Shown here in pieces: positions 6,628-14,969 of a stretch of 16,827 nt of DNA. Origin of the DNA: Patescibacteria group bacterium. GTDB lineage: Bacteria > Patescibacteria > ABY1 > JAGPKW01. The first letter of the stretch is position 1. Each line of letters starts with the position of its first letter. The notes under the pieces were generated by a model. That model did no database searches. It was not told where the DNA came from and was given only the letters and a program-made list of their open reading frames with translations. The position numbers and the translations under genes were made by a program. Location of the stretch: contig JAIPGT010000009.1 of NCBI GenBank assembly GCA_021735565.1, positions 1-16,827 on the forward strand, written 5' to 3'.

Positions 6628-7032
6628 ATGGAAGATTGTCTTTTTTGTAAAATTGTAAATTCTGAAATTCCTTGTGATAAAATCTATGAAGATGAAAATT
6701 TTTTAGCTTTTTTAGATATATCACCCATGTATTATGGTCATACTTTATTAATTACAAAAAAACATTTTAAAGATATTAGCGAAGTTTCTTTTGAAATTTT
6801 ATCAAAATATTTGGAGGTAGCTAATTTAATTGCTAAAAGTTTATGCAAGACATTAGATATAGATGATTATAATTTTAGAATAAATAAAGGCAAATCTGCT
6901 GGGCAAGTTATTTTTCATGTACATTTACATATTTTACCCAGAATAAAAGGGGATGCTTGTTTACATAATTTTAAATATGAAGATTTTGAAAAAGAAAAAC
7001 TTTTATCTAAAATTAGAGAAAATTTAAATTAA
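6628..7032 (+). CDS. HIT family nucleotide hydrolase/transferase (HinT-like)
   Basis: A complete 134-residue histidine-triad protein, which typically hydrolyses nucleoside phosphoramidates or aminoacyl-adenylates. The triad HVHLH is at residues 97-101 followed by ILPR, with His99 the expected nucleophile. The N-terminal CLFCKIVNSEIP is the standard family opening, with a CxxC pair (4 and 7) that can bind zinc in many members. FLDISPMYYGHTLLITKKHF is the expected mid-domain strand and loop. The exact substrate cannot be told from sequence. It begins after AATTTTTT with no Shine-Dalgarno, and ftsW follows after 4 bases; no functional link to wall synthesis is evident beyond co-transcription. 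Confidence 0.93.
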   Translation: MEDCLFCKIVNSEIPCDKIYEDENFLAFLDISPMYYGHTLLITKKHFKDISEVSFEILSKYLEVANLIAKSLCKTLDIDDYNFRINKGKSAGQVIFHVHLHILPRIKGDACLHNFKYEDFEKEKLLSKIRENLN

Positions 7033-7036
7033 ATTT

Positions 7037-8206
7037 GTGAAAAAAAGGTTATTTTTAGAAAATAAAAAAATACATAAACCAGATTATTTTTTTCTTGGCC
7101 TTTTTATTTTTATTGTTGTAACTGGTTTAGTTATACTTACTTCAGCAAGTAGTATTTCTGCTTATGATAGATTTGATGGAAATAAATATTATTTTATTTT
7201 TAATCAATTATATAAAGGAATTTTACCTGGAATTATTTTCTTTATAACTATTAATTTTTTATTTCAAAAAGAAAATTTTATAAATTTTTTTAAAAAGAAA
7301 ACTTCTTTAATTTATATTATTTCTTTATTATTAATGATTTTAGTTCTTGTTTTTGGTATTAAGCATGGTGGATCAAAAAGTTGGTTAGATATAGGTATTT
7401 TTAGTTTTCAGCCTTCAGAAATACTAAAACTTGCTACTATCTTATATTTTTCTTTTCTTTTTTCAAAAAATGATTATAAAAATGATAATGGTTTATTAAA
7501 ATTTTCATTACTTCTTATGGGTTTAGGCGGAGGTTTAATACTTTTACAACCAGATTATGGAACTTCAATGGTTTATATTGCTATTTGTTTATCTTTACTA
7601 TGTTTTTTTGGTATTAAATGGAGATATATAATTACCATCATATTTTCAGGTTTATTTTTAGCTTTTGTTATTTTAACGACTGGAATTGTTAATGAAAATA
7701 GAATTATGAGAATAAAGGTTTGGTTAGATCCTGTGGAATATCAAAATACAGAAGATGCTTATCAAATTAATCAAGCTTCTATAGCAATAGGCTCTGGAGG
7801 TATTTTTGGAAAAGGTATAGGAAATTCTATACAAAAATTTTTATATTTACCGGAAGTTAGCTCTGATTCTGTTTTTGCAATAGCTGCTGAAGAATTAGGT
7901 TTTATATTTACTACTTTCTTTGTTTTAATTTATTTAACTTTTATTTTAAGAGGTTTTTATATTGCCAAAAGATTGGAAGATGAATATTATAAATATATTG
8001 TTTCTGGAATTATGGCTTTTATTGGTTTTCAATTTTTTGTAAATATTGCAACCATGACTAGACTTTTACCGCTAACTGGCGTTCCTATGCCTTTTGTAAG
8101 TTATGGTAATTCTTTAATGTGGGTTATGTTTGTTTCTTCTGCTCTTGTTTTTAGTTTTTCAAGATATACTAAAGATGATATTTATATTAATAAATTAAAA
8201 AAATAA
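7037..8206 (+). CDS. ftsW: SEDS peptidoglycan glycosyltransferase, FtsW-type
   Basis: Polymerises lipid II into glycan strands together with a class B PBP; probably the divisome enzyme. The 389-residue protein has about ten membrane segments. Family landmarks: VTGLVILTSASSISA in helix 1, GSKSWLDIGIFSFQPSEILKLA, LLQPDYGTSMVY, ASIAIGSGGIFGKGIGNS, then FLYLPEVSSDSVFAIAAEELGFI, where Asp277 is the conserved SEDS catalytic Asp, and a C-terminal PLTGVPMPFVSYGNSLMW. FtsW is favoured over RodA because of the GxGxSxQK-YLPE arrangement and operon position after mraY, but the distinction is not certain. A GTG at 7037 is the start, in frame with a basic KKRLFLENKK tail; it lies 4 bases after the HIT stop. 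Confidence 0.85.
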   Translation: MKKRLFLENKKIHKPDYFFLGLFIFIVVTGLVILTSASSISAYDRFDGNKYYFIFNQLYKGILPGIIFFITINFLFQKENFINFFKKKTSLIYIISLLLMILVLVFGIKHGGSKSWLDIGIFSFQPSEILKLATILYFSFLFSKNDYKNDNGLLKFSLLLMGLGGGLILLQPDYGTSMVYIAICLSLLCFFGIKWRYIITIIFSGLFLAFVILTTGIVNENRIMRIKVWLDPVEYQNTEDAYQINQASIAIGSGGIFGKGIGNSIQKFLYLPEVSSDSVFAIAAEELGFIFTTFFVLIYLTFILRGFYIAKRLEDEYYKYIVSGIMAFIGFQFFVNIATMTRLLPLTGVPMPFVSYGNSLMWVMFVSSALVFSFSRYTKDDIYINKLKK

Positions 8207-8215
8207 ATTTTTATA

Positions 8216-9043
8216 ATGTTTTTTAGAGATTTTCAACCAAATAGAGTTATGTTTTCCTTTTTGGATATTAATATTTATTGGTATGGTTTTTTTATTTTTT
8301 TAGCTTCATTATCTGCTTTTTTAATTTATTATTTTTTATTAAAAAAAAGAAAAAAAGATATTAATTTTATAGCAAATTCTTTTTTGCTTGTTTTTATATC
8401 TGGATTTTTAGGAACTAGGCTTGGATATATATTTTTAAATTTTGATTATTATTTAAATAATCCTTTAGAAATTTTTTATTTTTCTTCTGGTGGTATGGCT
8501 ATTCTTTTTGGAATAATTTTATCTTTTATTTCTTATTATTTATTTTGTTTAAAAAATAAATATAATTTTTGGAATTTATTAAATTTTTTTGCTATTCCTT
8601 TATGTGTTGCTCAAATTATAGGAAGGTTTGGAAATTATTTTAATATGGAGCTTTATGGCTTAGAAACTAATTTACCTTGGGGGATTTTAATTGAAGGATC
8701 ATATCATCATCCATTATTTTTATATGAAATTTTGGCAAATTTATTAATATTAATAGTAATATCTTTTTTATATAAAAAAACTAAAGAACCAGACTTAAAA
8801 AAAGGAATTTATAAAATTACTAATGTAAGAGATTTTAGAAAATCAATGAAGAAATATCCGTTTTTTATAAATGGTGGAATATTTTTTATTTATTTCAATC
8901 TTTATTTATTTTTTAGGTTTTTTATTGAATTTTTAAAGCCTGATATAAAATATTTTAACTTAACTTCTTTACAGTATGTTATACTAATTATAACAATTAT
9001 TTTTAATATATTATTTTTTAAACATATAAAAAATGAAAAATAA
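8216..9043 (+). CDS. lgt: Prolipoprotein diacylglyceryl transferase (Lgt)
   Basis: Moves diacylglycerol from phosphatidylglycerol to the lipobox cysteine of prolipoproteins in the cytoplasmic membrane. The 275-residue polytopic protein keeps GTRLGYIF, the signature GRFGNYFNMELYG (136-148, Arg137 matching E. coli R143), HPLFLYE (165-171) and RFFIEFLKPD (Arg234, matching R239). The motif normally GGMSFHGG reads GGMAILFG, so the histidine (E. coli H103) is Leu97; Firmicutes often have Tyr here, so this position varies. An insertion of about 25 residues (KKTKEPDL to KKYPFF) precedes the last two helices. The start at 8216 is 9 bases after ftsW, and the last 11 bases overlap the DsbA-like gene, whose product would also be membrane-anchored. 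Confidence 0.9.
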   Translation: MFFRDFQPNRVMFSFLDINIYWYGFFIFLASLSAFLIYYFLLKKRKKDINFIANSFLLVFISGFLGTRLGYIFLNFDYYLNNPLEIFYFSSGGMAILFGIILSFISYYLFCLKNKYNFWNLLNFFAIPLCVAQIIGRFGNYFNMELYGLETNLPWGILIEGSYHHPLFLYEILANLLILIVISFLYKKTKEPDLKKGIYKITNVRDFRKSMKKYPFFINGGIFFIYFNLYLFFRFFIEFLKPDIKYFNLTSLQYVILIITIIFNILFFKHIKNEK

Positions 9044-9731
9044 GTATAAATTTTTAATTTTAGGATTTTTAATATTATTATTTATTTATATATTTTCTTT
9101 TTTTATCGGTTTTGTTTTTGATTTAACTTTATCAAAATATTTTAGAGATGAAGAAAATCAATCTGTTGGTGATTTAATTTTTAATGAAATATCAAAAGAT
9201 AAAATTAGTATTTTATATAATCCACTCTCTCCTAAATTTGGAAATTTAAATTCAAAAAATAAGGTTGTTATGTTTTTAGATTTTGATTGTGAATTTTGCA
9301 AGGAAGCATATCCAGATTTAAAGAGGATAATGCTTGAATATAAAGATAAAATTATTTTTGAATTTAGGAATCTTCCACTTACGACTATACATCCTAAAAG
9401 TATTGAAGATGCTAATTTATTCATGTGTACATCTTTAAATAGTAATTATTTTTTAGAAATTATGGATCTATTTTTTATAGAAAATATGAATTTTACAGAA
9501 TTTTCTGAAATAGAAGAATATTTAACTGCTCTTAGTTTTTCTTCATCTCAAATAAAAGATATTTCAAATTGTTATAAAAATTCTTCTTATAATAATTTAA
9601 TAATTAAAGATGTTTATAATGCATCTGATCTTAATTTATCTGGAACTCCTACTTTTTTTGTGAATGGTTATAAATTTTCTGGAGCTTTAACTTATGAAAA
9701 TTGGAAAGAAATTTTAAGTATTTTAGACTAG
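9033..9731 (+). CDS. Membrane-anchored DsbA-like thiol:disulfide oxidoreductase
   Basis: A 232-residue thioredoxin-fold protein of the DsbA/Thioredoxin_4 type, anchored by one N-terminal helix (about 7-30) with the catalytic domain outside the membrane. The active site is CEFC (86-89) after VVMFLDFD, and the cis-proline loop is SGTPTFFVNG (about 203-212), both in standard places; LPLTTIHPKS between them fits the helical insert. Likely it introduces or transfers disulfides in exported proteins; the dipeptide EF between cysteines does not settle whether it oxidises or isomerises. Two more cysteines in the helical insert (CTS, NCYK) could form a structural disulfide. It overlaps lgt by 11 bases and ends in TAG, just before the rnpB promoter, so it is the operon's last gene. 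Confidence 0.88.
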   Translation: MKNKYKFLILGFLILLFIYIFSFFIGFVFDLTLSKYFRDEENQSVGDLIFNEISKDKISILYNPLSPKFGNLNSKNKVVMFLDFDCEFCKEAYPDLKRIMLEYKDKIIFEFRNLPLTTIHPKSIEDANLFMCTSLNSNYFLEIMDLFFIENMNFTEFSEIEEYLTALSFSSSQIKDISNCYKNSSYNNLIIKDVYNASDLNLSGTPTFFVNGYKFSGALTYENWKEILSILD

Positions 9732-9736
9732 TTTTA

Positions 9737-9765
9737 TTGATTTTTTGTTATTTATATGTTATAAT
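9737..9765 (+). promoter_or_regulatory. Promoter of rnpB (TTGATT-17-TGTTATAAT)
   Basis: -35 TTGATT at 9737-9742, a 17-base spacer ending in TGT, and -10 TATAAT at 9760-9765. The predicted start is near 9771-9772, matching the 5' edge of the RNase P RNA. The boxes have the same sequence as the lepB promoter apart from one base of the TGn extension. Confidence 0.85.
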
Positions 9766-9770
9766 ATTGC

Positions 9771-10126
9771 CTGTAGCAAGAAAAGTAGTCGCTTTTATTT
9801 AATAATAAAAGAGGAAAGTCCGGACACCATTTTTGGTAGTTGGTAACACCAACATGTTTATTTCGTGAGAAATAAATAATAACAAGTGCAACAGAAAGAA
9901 AAACTCCCTTTTAGGGCAAGTGTGAAATTGTTAATTAATAAATTAACACGTTTGTATAGTGATATACAAAAAGAGGTAAACTTTACCTGGTGAAAGAGTA
10001 AGATTCTTCCTTTTGGAAGATGGGATTTATTCCTGGTAACTCGATAGAGATTAACGGTGACGTTAATCCTAGATAAATGACTACTACTTATTTTTATAAG
10101 TACAAAATCCGGCTTATTCTTGCTAT
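9771..10126 (+). ncRNA. rnpB: RNase P RNA
   Basis: Catalytic RNA that removes tRNA 5' leaders. Conserved sequence: GAGGAAAGTCCGG (9811-9823), GTGCAACAGAAAG, GGTAAACTTTACCTGG, CCTAGATAAATGACT and the 3' element ACAAAATCCGGCTTAT. Helices visible by eye: P1 TAGCAAGAA (9774-9782) with TTCTTGCTA (10117-10125); P2 AGTAGTC (9784-9790) with GACTACT (10079-10085); P3 CTTTTATT (9792-9799) with AATAAAAG (9804-9811), very short; P8 GTTGG/CCAAC; P9 TTTATTTC/GAAATAAA with a GTGA loop; P18 GATTAACG (10049-10056) with CGTTAATC (10061-10068) and a GTGA tetraloop. The probable P15 stem (10005-10010 with 10015-10020) is capped by TTTT, with no GGU-containing internal loop visible. The layout is bacterial type A-like and small (about 355 bases). 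Ends are estimated from promoter and P1. Confidence 0.95.
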
Positions 10127-10132
10127 TTTTTT
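10117..10132 (+). terminator. T-run following the rnpB P1 stem
   Basis: The 3' strand of P1 (10117-10125) is followed immediately by seven T residues (10126-10132). No separate terminator hairpin exists. Because the next ATG is at 10145, termination is probably inefficient or the T-run serves as a processing boundary. Confidence 0.4.
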
Positions 10133-10144
10133 AAATATTTTTTT

Positions 10145-11560
10145 ATGAAAAAGAAATTTGATCTATTTTTTAATTTTATAACTATACCTTTAGATTTTTT
10201 ACTTATCTTTTTAGCTAGTATTAGTAGTTATAAATTAAGGTTTCAGGAATTTATTACAGATATCAGACCTGCAATTTACGGTTTGGATTTTTCATATTAT
10301 CTAAAAATGTCTTTTTATTTAGCTTTTTTTGTTATTTTTATTTTTATAATTCTTGGTGTTTATAAAATAAAAAGTAATAAAAGTTTTGTGGAAGAATTTT
10401 CTAAAATAATTGTTTCCACTACTTTTGCTATGATGTTTTTTGTTATTTATATTTTTTTTAAAAGAGAATATCTAGATTCAAGGTTTATTATATTATTTGC
10501 TGGAGTTTTTACTGTTTTATATTTATCTATATATAGAGCAATAATTACTTTTTTAAGACATTTTCTATATAAAAAAGGATTTGGTAATACAAATGTTGTT
10601 TTAGTTGGAAACTCTGGAAATAATTTTAATCTTATAAAAACGGAATTTGATAATAATAAAAGAAGAGGTTTTAATATTGTTAAATGTGTTGATAATTATG
10701 ATGAGTTTTTAGTTTTTTTAAGAAATAATAAAGAAATAAAGATAGATGAAATAGTAAAAGTTAATTCTAATTATTTTGAAGATACTTTAAAATTTATGGA
10801 TTTTTGTGAATATAATCATATTATATTAAAGTATGTTGCTGATTTATTTGATGCTAGAACTACAAATATAGAAATAGATGCTTCTATCGGTATTCCTTTA
10901 ATAGAAATTAAAAAAACTAAATTAGATGGATGGGGTAGAATTATAAAAAGATCTATTGATATTATTTTTTCAATTTTTTTTATAATACTCTTTTCTCCTA
11001 TTTTTATTATTACAATAATTGCAATTAAATTAGATTCTAAAGGTTCTATTTTTTATAAAAATGAAAGAGTTGGACAAAATAATAAAATTATTAAAGTTTT
11101 AAAATTTAGATCCATGTATAGTGATTATTGTACTGGTAATGATAATAATAAAGCTATGGCTTACGAAGAAGAACTTATAAAAAAATATAATTCTAGAAGT
11201 GGTGCTATTTATAAAATAAAAAACGATCCTAGGGTAACTAAAATTGGCAAATTTATAAGAAAATATAGTATTGATGAATTACCTCAATTTTTTAATGTTT
11301 TTTTAGGAAATATGAGTATTATTGGTCCTAGGCCTCATCAAAAAAGGGAAGTTGAAAAATATGATAAAAAACAACTTAGAATTCTTGATATTAAGCCTGG
11401 AATAACTGGCTTAGCTCAAGTTTCTGGAAGATCTGATCTTAATTCTTCTGATGAATTTAAATTAGATAAATATTATATAGACAATTGGTCTTTATTTTTA
11501 GATTTTAAAATTTTATTTAAAACTCCATTTGCAATATTAAGAAAAAGAAAAGTTGATTAA
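10145..11560 (+). CDS. Polyprenyl-phosphate sugar-1-phosphate transferase (bacterial sugar transferase, WbaP/WcaJ type)
   Basis: Starts surface glycopolymer synthesis by moving a sugar-1-phosphate from a nucleotide sugar to undecaprenyl phosphate. The 471-residue protein has the long-form architecture: four N-terminal membrane helices (about 10-130), a Rossmann-like CoA_binding_3 domain beginning NVVLVGNSGNN (about 150-250), a membrane re-entrant helix (about 268-293), and the catalytic PF02397 domain with RVGQNNKIIKVLKFRSM, DPRVTKIGKFIRKYSIDELPQ (Asp-Glu dyad 377-378), GPRPH (394-398) and PGITGLAQVSGR. All catalytic motifs are intact. The sugar cannot be assigned. It begins 12 bases after the rnpB T-run with no room for its own promoter, so it is read through from rnpB or has a promoter inside it. 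Its product could feed the LCP ligase encoded downstream. Confidence 0.92.
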   Translation: MKKKFDLFFNFITIPLDFLLIFLASISSYKLRFQEFITDIRPAIYGLDFSYYLKMSFYLAFFVIFIFIILGVYKIKSNKSFVEEFSKIIVSTTFAMMFFVIYIFFKREYLDSRFIILFAGVFTVLYLSIYRAIITFLRHFLYKKGFGNTNVVLVGNSGNNFNLIKTEFDNNKRRGFNIVKCVDNYDEFLVFLRNNKEIKIDEIVKVNSNYFEDTLKFMDFCEYNHIILKYVADLFDARTTNIEIDASIGIPLIEIKKTKLDGWGRIIKRSIDIIFSIFFIILFSPIFIITIIAIKLDSKGSIFYKNERVGQNNKIIKVLKFRSMYSDYCTGNDNNKAMAYEEELIKKYNSRSGAIYKIKNDPRVTKIGKFIRKYSIDELPQFFNVFLGNMSIIGPRPHQKREVEKYDKKQLRILDIKPGITGLAQVSGRSDLNSSDEFKLDKYYIDNWSLFLDFKILFKTPFAILRKRKVD

Positions 11561-11564
11561 AAAT

Positions 11565-12107
11565 ATGAAAATTATAATAGGATTAGGAAATCCTGATAAA
11601 AAATATAATAACACAAGACATAATATTGGTTTTTTTATTCTTGATAATTTTTTAGAAAAAAATTTGAATTCATTTTCTTCTTTTAAAAAGGAAAAAAAAT
11701 TTAAATCTTATATTTCAGAGGGGTTTTTAAATAATGAAAAAATAATATTATCAAAGCCTTTAACATATATGAATAATACTGGAGATTCTGTTTTTTTATT
11801 AAAGGAATATTTTAATTTAGAAAATGAGGATATTTGTGTTATACAAGATGATAAAGATTTAGAATTCGGTAAAATAAAATTTAAAAAAGATTCTGGATCA
11901 GGTGGTCATAATGGAATAAAATCTATTATAGAAAAAATTTCTGGAAATGATTTTTATAGAATAAAAATAGGTATAAAAAATGAAAAAGTAGAAAAAATGG
12001 ATACTGCCGATTTTGTTTTATCTAAATTTGATAAATTAGAAGGATCTTTTTTAAAAGAAAAAATATTAGATATTTTTAAATTAATAGAGTATTTTATATC
12101 TAAATAA
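11565..12107 (+). CDS. pth: Peptidyl-tRNA hydrolase
   Basis: Recycles tRNA from prematurely released peptidyl-tRNA. The 180-residue protein has all family active-site residues: Asn9 in GLGNP, the catalytic His19 in NTRHNIGF, Asn70 in PLTYMNNTG, the Asp in IQDDKDLEFGKIK (95-96) and Asn116 in SGSGGHNGIKSI. The ATG at 11565, 4 bases after the sugar-transferase stop, gives the exact family N-terminus (MKIIIGLGNP); a TTG at 11553 in frame would overlap the upstream gene and add four residues without support. Length is slightly under the usual 185-195. It is the last gene before the LCP promoter. Confidence 0.95.
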   Translation: MKIIIGLGNPDKKYNNTRHNIGFFILDNFLEKNLNSFSSFKKEKKFKSYISEGFLNNEKIILSKPLTYMNNTGDSVFLLKEYFNLENEDICVIQDDKDLEFGKIKFKKDSGSGGHNGIKSIIEKISGNDFYRIKIGIKNEKVEKMDTADFVLSKFDKLEGSFLKEKILDIFKLIEYFISK

Positions 12108-12123
12108 AACTTATTTTTATAAA

Positions 12124-12152
12124 TTGAAGAAAAGTCTTAATTTTGATATAAT
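12124..12152 (+). promoter_or_regulatory. Promoter of the LCP-der unit (TTGAAG-17-TGATATAAT)
   Basis: -35 TTGAAG at 12124-12129, 17-base spacer ending in TGA, and -10 TATAAT at 12147-12152. The predicted start near 12159 leaves a leader of about 23 bases before the ATG at 12182. Confidence 0.8.
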
Positions 12153-12181
12153 TTTTAATAAGATTTGTTAAAAAATAATCC

Positions 12182-13621
12182 ATGAATAGTAAAAAAATAA
12201 TAATTTTTATTTTAGCTTTAATTTTAGTTTTTCTTTTTGGTATTATTGGAGTTAAGGCTTTTAAATATATATATGAAACTAAAATTAATCCTGATTCTAA
12301 ATTAGAATTAGAAGAAAATTATTATGATGATATTGATGAAGAAATAAAAGATATTTTACAAGATAATAAATTAGAAGTTTCTAAGCCTAGGGCTGTTACT
12401 GTACAAAAAAGTGATAAAAGCAGAATAAATTTTTTAGTTTTAGGTGTTGGGGGTGATGGTCATGATGGTGGAAACCTTACAGATACTATTATTTTTGGTT
12501 CTGTATCTGAAAAAGATAATTCAGCTTCTTTACTTTCTGTTCCTAGAGATCTTTATATTAATATGGGTCAAGAAATTGGTTATGCAAAAATTAACCATTC
12601 TATTTTTATAGGAGATAAAATTGAATATGGTTATGGTCTAGAATTTGCAAAAAATATGATAGAACAAACCCTAGATGAAAAAATTGATTATGTTATAAAA
12701 ATAGATTTTGAATCTTTTGAAAAGATAATAGATATTATTGGTGGTGTTTATGTTAATATAGATAGGGCTTTTACCGATGAACAATATCCTACTTTAGATC
12801 ATGGTTATGAAACTATTTCTTTTGAATCTGGTTGGCAAGTTATGGATGGGGCCACCGCTCTTAAATATGCTAGATCTAGGCATGGTAATAACGGAGAAGG
12901 ATCTGATTTTGCTAGATCTAAAAGGCAAGAAAAAATAATACTTGCAGTTAAAGAAAAAATTCTTTCTCTTAAAACTTTATCTAATCCTGCAAAGCTTTAT
13001 AAAATAATAACCGAACTTGATAAAAATATAGACACTAATATTAAATATAGAGATATAGTTGATTTGTATGATATAGCTAGTAATATTGATACTAACTCTA
13101 TTGTAACTAGAAATTTAGATGAAGCTTCTGGATATGTTTATTCAACTAGATCTACTTCTGGAGCTTCTATAGTTAAGCCAACTGGTAATAATTTTAATAT
13201 AATAAGAGATTTAGTTGATAATATATTTGATTCAGAATATGATCCAATATTTAATATAACCGATAGTATGCAAAATATTACTATATTAAACGGAACTTTT
13301 ATTTCTGGGATTGCTACTTTGGCTAGTCAAAAAATAAAAGATATGCAGGAATTTAAAATTTATTTTGTTGGTAATGCACCTACTCGTGATTATGAAAATA
13401 ATATACTTATAGATATTTCTGGAAATAATCCTCTTTCTAAAATAAATTCATTAGCTTCTTATTTTGATTGTAAAATATACTCTGATTTTATAGATACTTC
13501 TTCTTTTGGATCAAATTTAGTTATAACTGATGATTATTTAAAATCAAATATAGATTATATAAAAAACATGTACTCTAATTCGGATTTAGTTTTTGTTTTG
13601 GGAGAGAATTTTGAATATTAA
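12182..13621 (+). CDS. LytR-CpsA-Psr (LCP) family glycopolymer ligase with LytR_C domain
   Basis: Attaches undecaprenyl-linked glycopolymers to peptidoglycan outside the membrane. The 479-residue protein has one N-terminal helix (about 5-30), an acidic linker, and the LCP domain from RINFLVLGVGG (81) with the conserved LTDT (99-102), SVPRDLY (119-125), INHSIFIG and IDIIGGVYVNID segments and the Arg-rich end ALKYARSRHGNNGEGSDFARSKRQE. Residues about 363-479 form a LytR_C-type domain (NITILNGTFISGIATLASQKI onward). The Asp and Arg residues expected to bind pyrophosphate and metal are present, so it should be active. It has its own extended -10 promoter and lies just before der. It probably acts downstream of the sugar-1-phosphate transferase, but this pairing is inferred from proximity. 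Confidence 0.92.
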   Translation: MNSKKIIIFILALILVFLFGIIGVKAFKYIYETKINPDSKLELEENYYDDIDEEIKDILQDNKLEVSKPRAVTVQKSDKSRINFLVLGVGGDGHDGGNLTDTIIFGSVSEKDNSASLLSVPRDLYINMGQEIGYAKINHSIFIGDKIEYGYGLEFAKNMIEQTLDEKIDYVIKIDFESFEKIIDIIGGVYVNIDRAFTDEQYPTLDHGYETISFESGWQVMDGATALKYARSRHGNNGEGSDFARSKRQEKIILAVKEKILSLKTLSNPAKLYKIITELDKNIDTNIKYRDIVDLYDIASNIDTNSIVTRNLDEASGYVYSTRSTSGASIVKPTGNNFNIIRDLVDNIFDSEYDPIFNITDSMQNITILNGTFISGIATLASQKIKDMQEFKIYFVGNAPTRDYENNILIDISGNNPLSKINSLASYFDCKIYSDFIDTSSFGSNLVITDDYLKSNIDYIKNMYSNSDLVFVLGENFEY

Positions 13622-13631
13622 ATATTTTTTT

Positions 13632-14969
13632 ATGAAAGACTCAAAAATAGTTTTAATAGGTAGAACAAACGTTGGTAAATCTACATTGTTTAATAAACTG
13701 ATTGAAAAGAAGAAATCTATTGTTTCATCTGAATCTAATACCACAAGAGATATAATCGAAGGTAATATAATTTGGAGAGGTTTAAATTTTAATATATTAG
13801 ATACTGGAGGTATAGATATTGATGGTAAAGTTCAAGAAGAAGCAGAAATATTAAAACAAGCTTATAAATTTGTAAAAAAAGCTTCTTTAGTTTTTTTTGT
13901 TGTTGATGCAAAAGCTGGTCTTATGCCTTATGATGAGGAAATTTCTCAAAAAATCAGAAAATTAAATAAAAAAGTAGTTTTAGTTATTAATAAATCTGAA
14001 GTTTTAAGAAACAGAAAAGAAATATTATTAGAGTTTAGTAAATTAGGTATTCCAAAAGAAAATACTTTTTTAGTTTCTGCTGCCTCAGGTATGGGCACTG
14101 GAGAATTATTAGATTATGCTCATGGTAATATTTCTTCATCAAAAATTAAAGATAATAATTATGATATTAGAATTTCTATTATCGGAAAGCCTAATGTTGG
14201 AAAATCTTCTTTATTGAATGCAATTTTAAATGATGATAGATCTATTGTTGCTGATAGACCTCATACAACAAGAGAATCTATAGATGCTGATTTTACTTAT
14301 AAAGATAAAAAATTTTTAATTATAGATACTGCTGGAATAAGAAAGAAAAGGAATATTAAATCAAAAGTTGAAATGATTAGTGTTTCACAAAGCCTTTATA
14401 GTATAAAAAATAGCGATGTTGTTTTATTTGTTATTGATGTTGCTTCAGAAATTACTTCTCAAGATAAAAAATTAATTTCTATTATTAAAGAACATAAAAA
14501 AGGACTTATTTTTATAATTAATAAGTGGGATTTAATAGAAGATAAAAATTCAGATACTATAAATAGATATAAAAAATATATAGAAGATAATTTTATTGGA
14601 ACTTTATGGGCTCCTATACTTTTTGTTTCTGCAAAAGAAAAATTAAGGATAAGTAAAATTTTAGATAATGTTATTTCTGTTTATGAAAATTTAAATAGGG
14701 TAGTAGATGGGAATTTATTAGAAGATATTCTAAGAGAAACAATAAAAAAACAAAAACCAAATAAAAATAGAAAATTTAAGCCATTGAGATTAAAACATTT
14801 AAGACAAGATGCTACATATCCTCCTACTTTTAGTGTTTTAATTCCTAAAAAAGATATTTTATTAGATTCTTATAAAAATTATATATCAAAAGAAATCAGA
14901 AAAAACTTTGATTTTTCTGGAACTCAAATAATAGTAAGAACTAGACATTCTTCTAATTTAGAAGATTGA
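13632..14969 (+). CDS. der: Ribosome-assembly GTPase Der (EngA)
   Basis: Double GTPase required for 50S subunit maturation. From the ATG at 13632 it has 445 residues; this start, following AATATTTTTTT and directly opening MKDSKIVLIGRTNVGKST, is preferred to an in-frame upstream ATG at 13593 inside the LCP gene. First G domain: P-loop GRTNVGKST (10-18), LDTGG (56-60), and NKSE (120-123) where NKxD is expected. Second G domain: GKPNVGKSS (185-193), DTAGIRKK (232-239), NKWD (297-300) and SAKE. A C-terminal KH-like domain follows (about 355-445, RLKHLRQDATYPPTF). All other motifs are normal, so a working protein is expected. The TGA stop lies within the -35 box of the lepB promoter. Confidence 0.96.
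   Translation: MKDSKIVLIGRTNVGKSTLFNKLIEKKKSIVSSESNTTRDIIEGNIIWRGLNFNILDTGGIDIDGKVQEEAEILKQAYKFVKKASLVFFVVDAKAGLMPYDEEISQKIRKLNKKVVLVINKSEVLRNRKEILLEFSKLGIPKENTFLVSAASGMGTGELLDYAHGNISSSKIKDNNYDIRISIIGKPNVGKSSLLNAILNDDRSIVADRPHTTRESIDADFTYKDKKFLIIDTAGIRKKRNIKSKVEMISVSQSLYSIKNSDVVLFVIDVASEITSQDKKLISIIKEHKKGLIFIINKWDLIEDKNSDTINRYKKYIEDNFIGTLWAPILFVSAKEKLRISKILDNVISVYENLNRVVDGNLLEDILRETIKKQKPNKNRKFKPLRLKHLRQDATYPPTFSVLIPKKDILLDSYKNYISKEIRKNFDFSGTQIIVRTRHSSNLED

Noticed and set aside
8211..8220. TATAAT overlapping the lgt start as a promoter
   Set aside because: No -35 or TGn extension, and lgt is 9 bases behind ftsW; chance match in AT-rich DNA.
9158..9424. Minus-strand open frame of 88 codons inside the DsbA-like gene
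   Set aside because: Antisense to the CEFC active-site region; no family signal.
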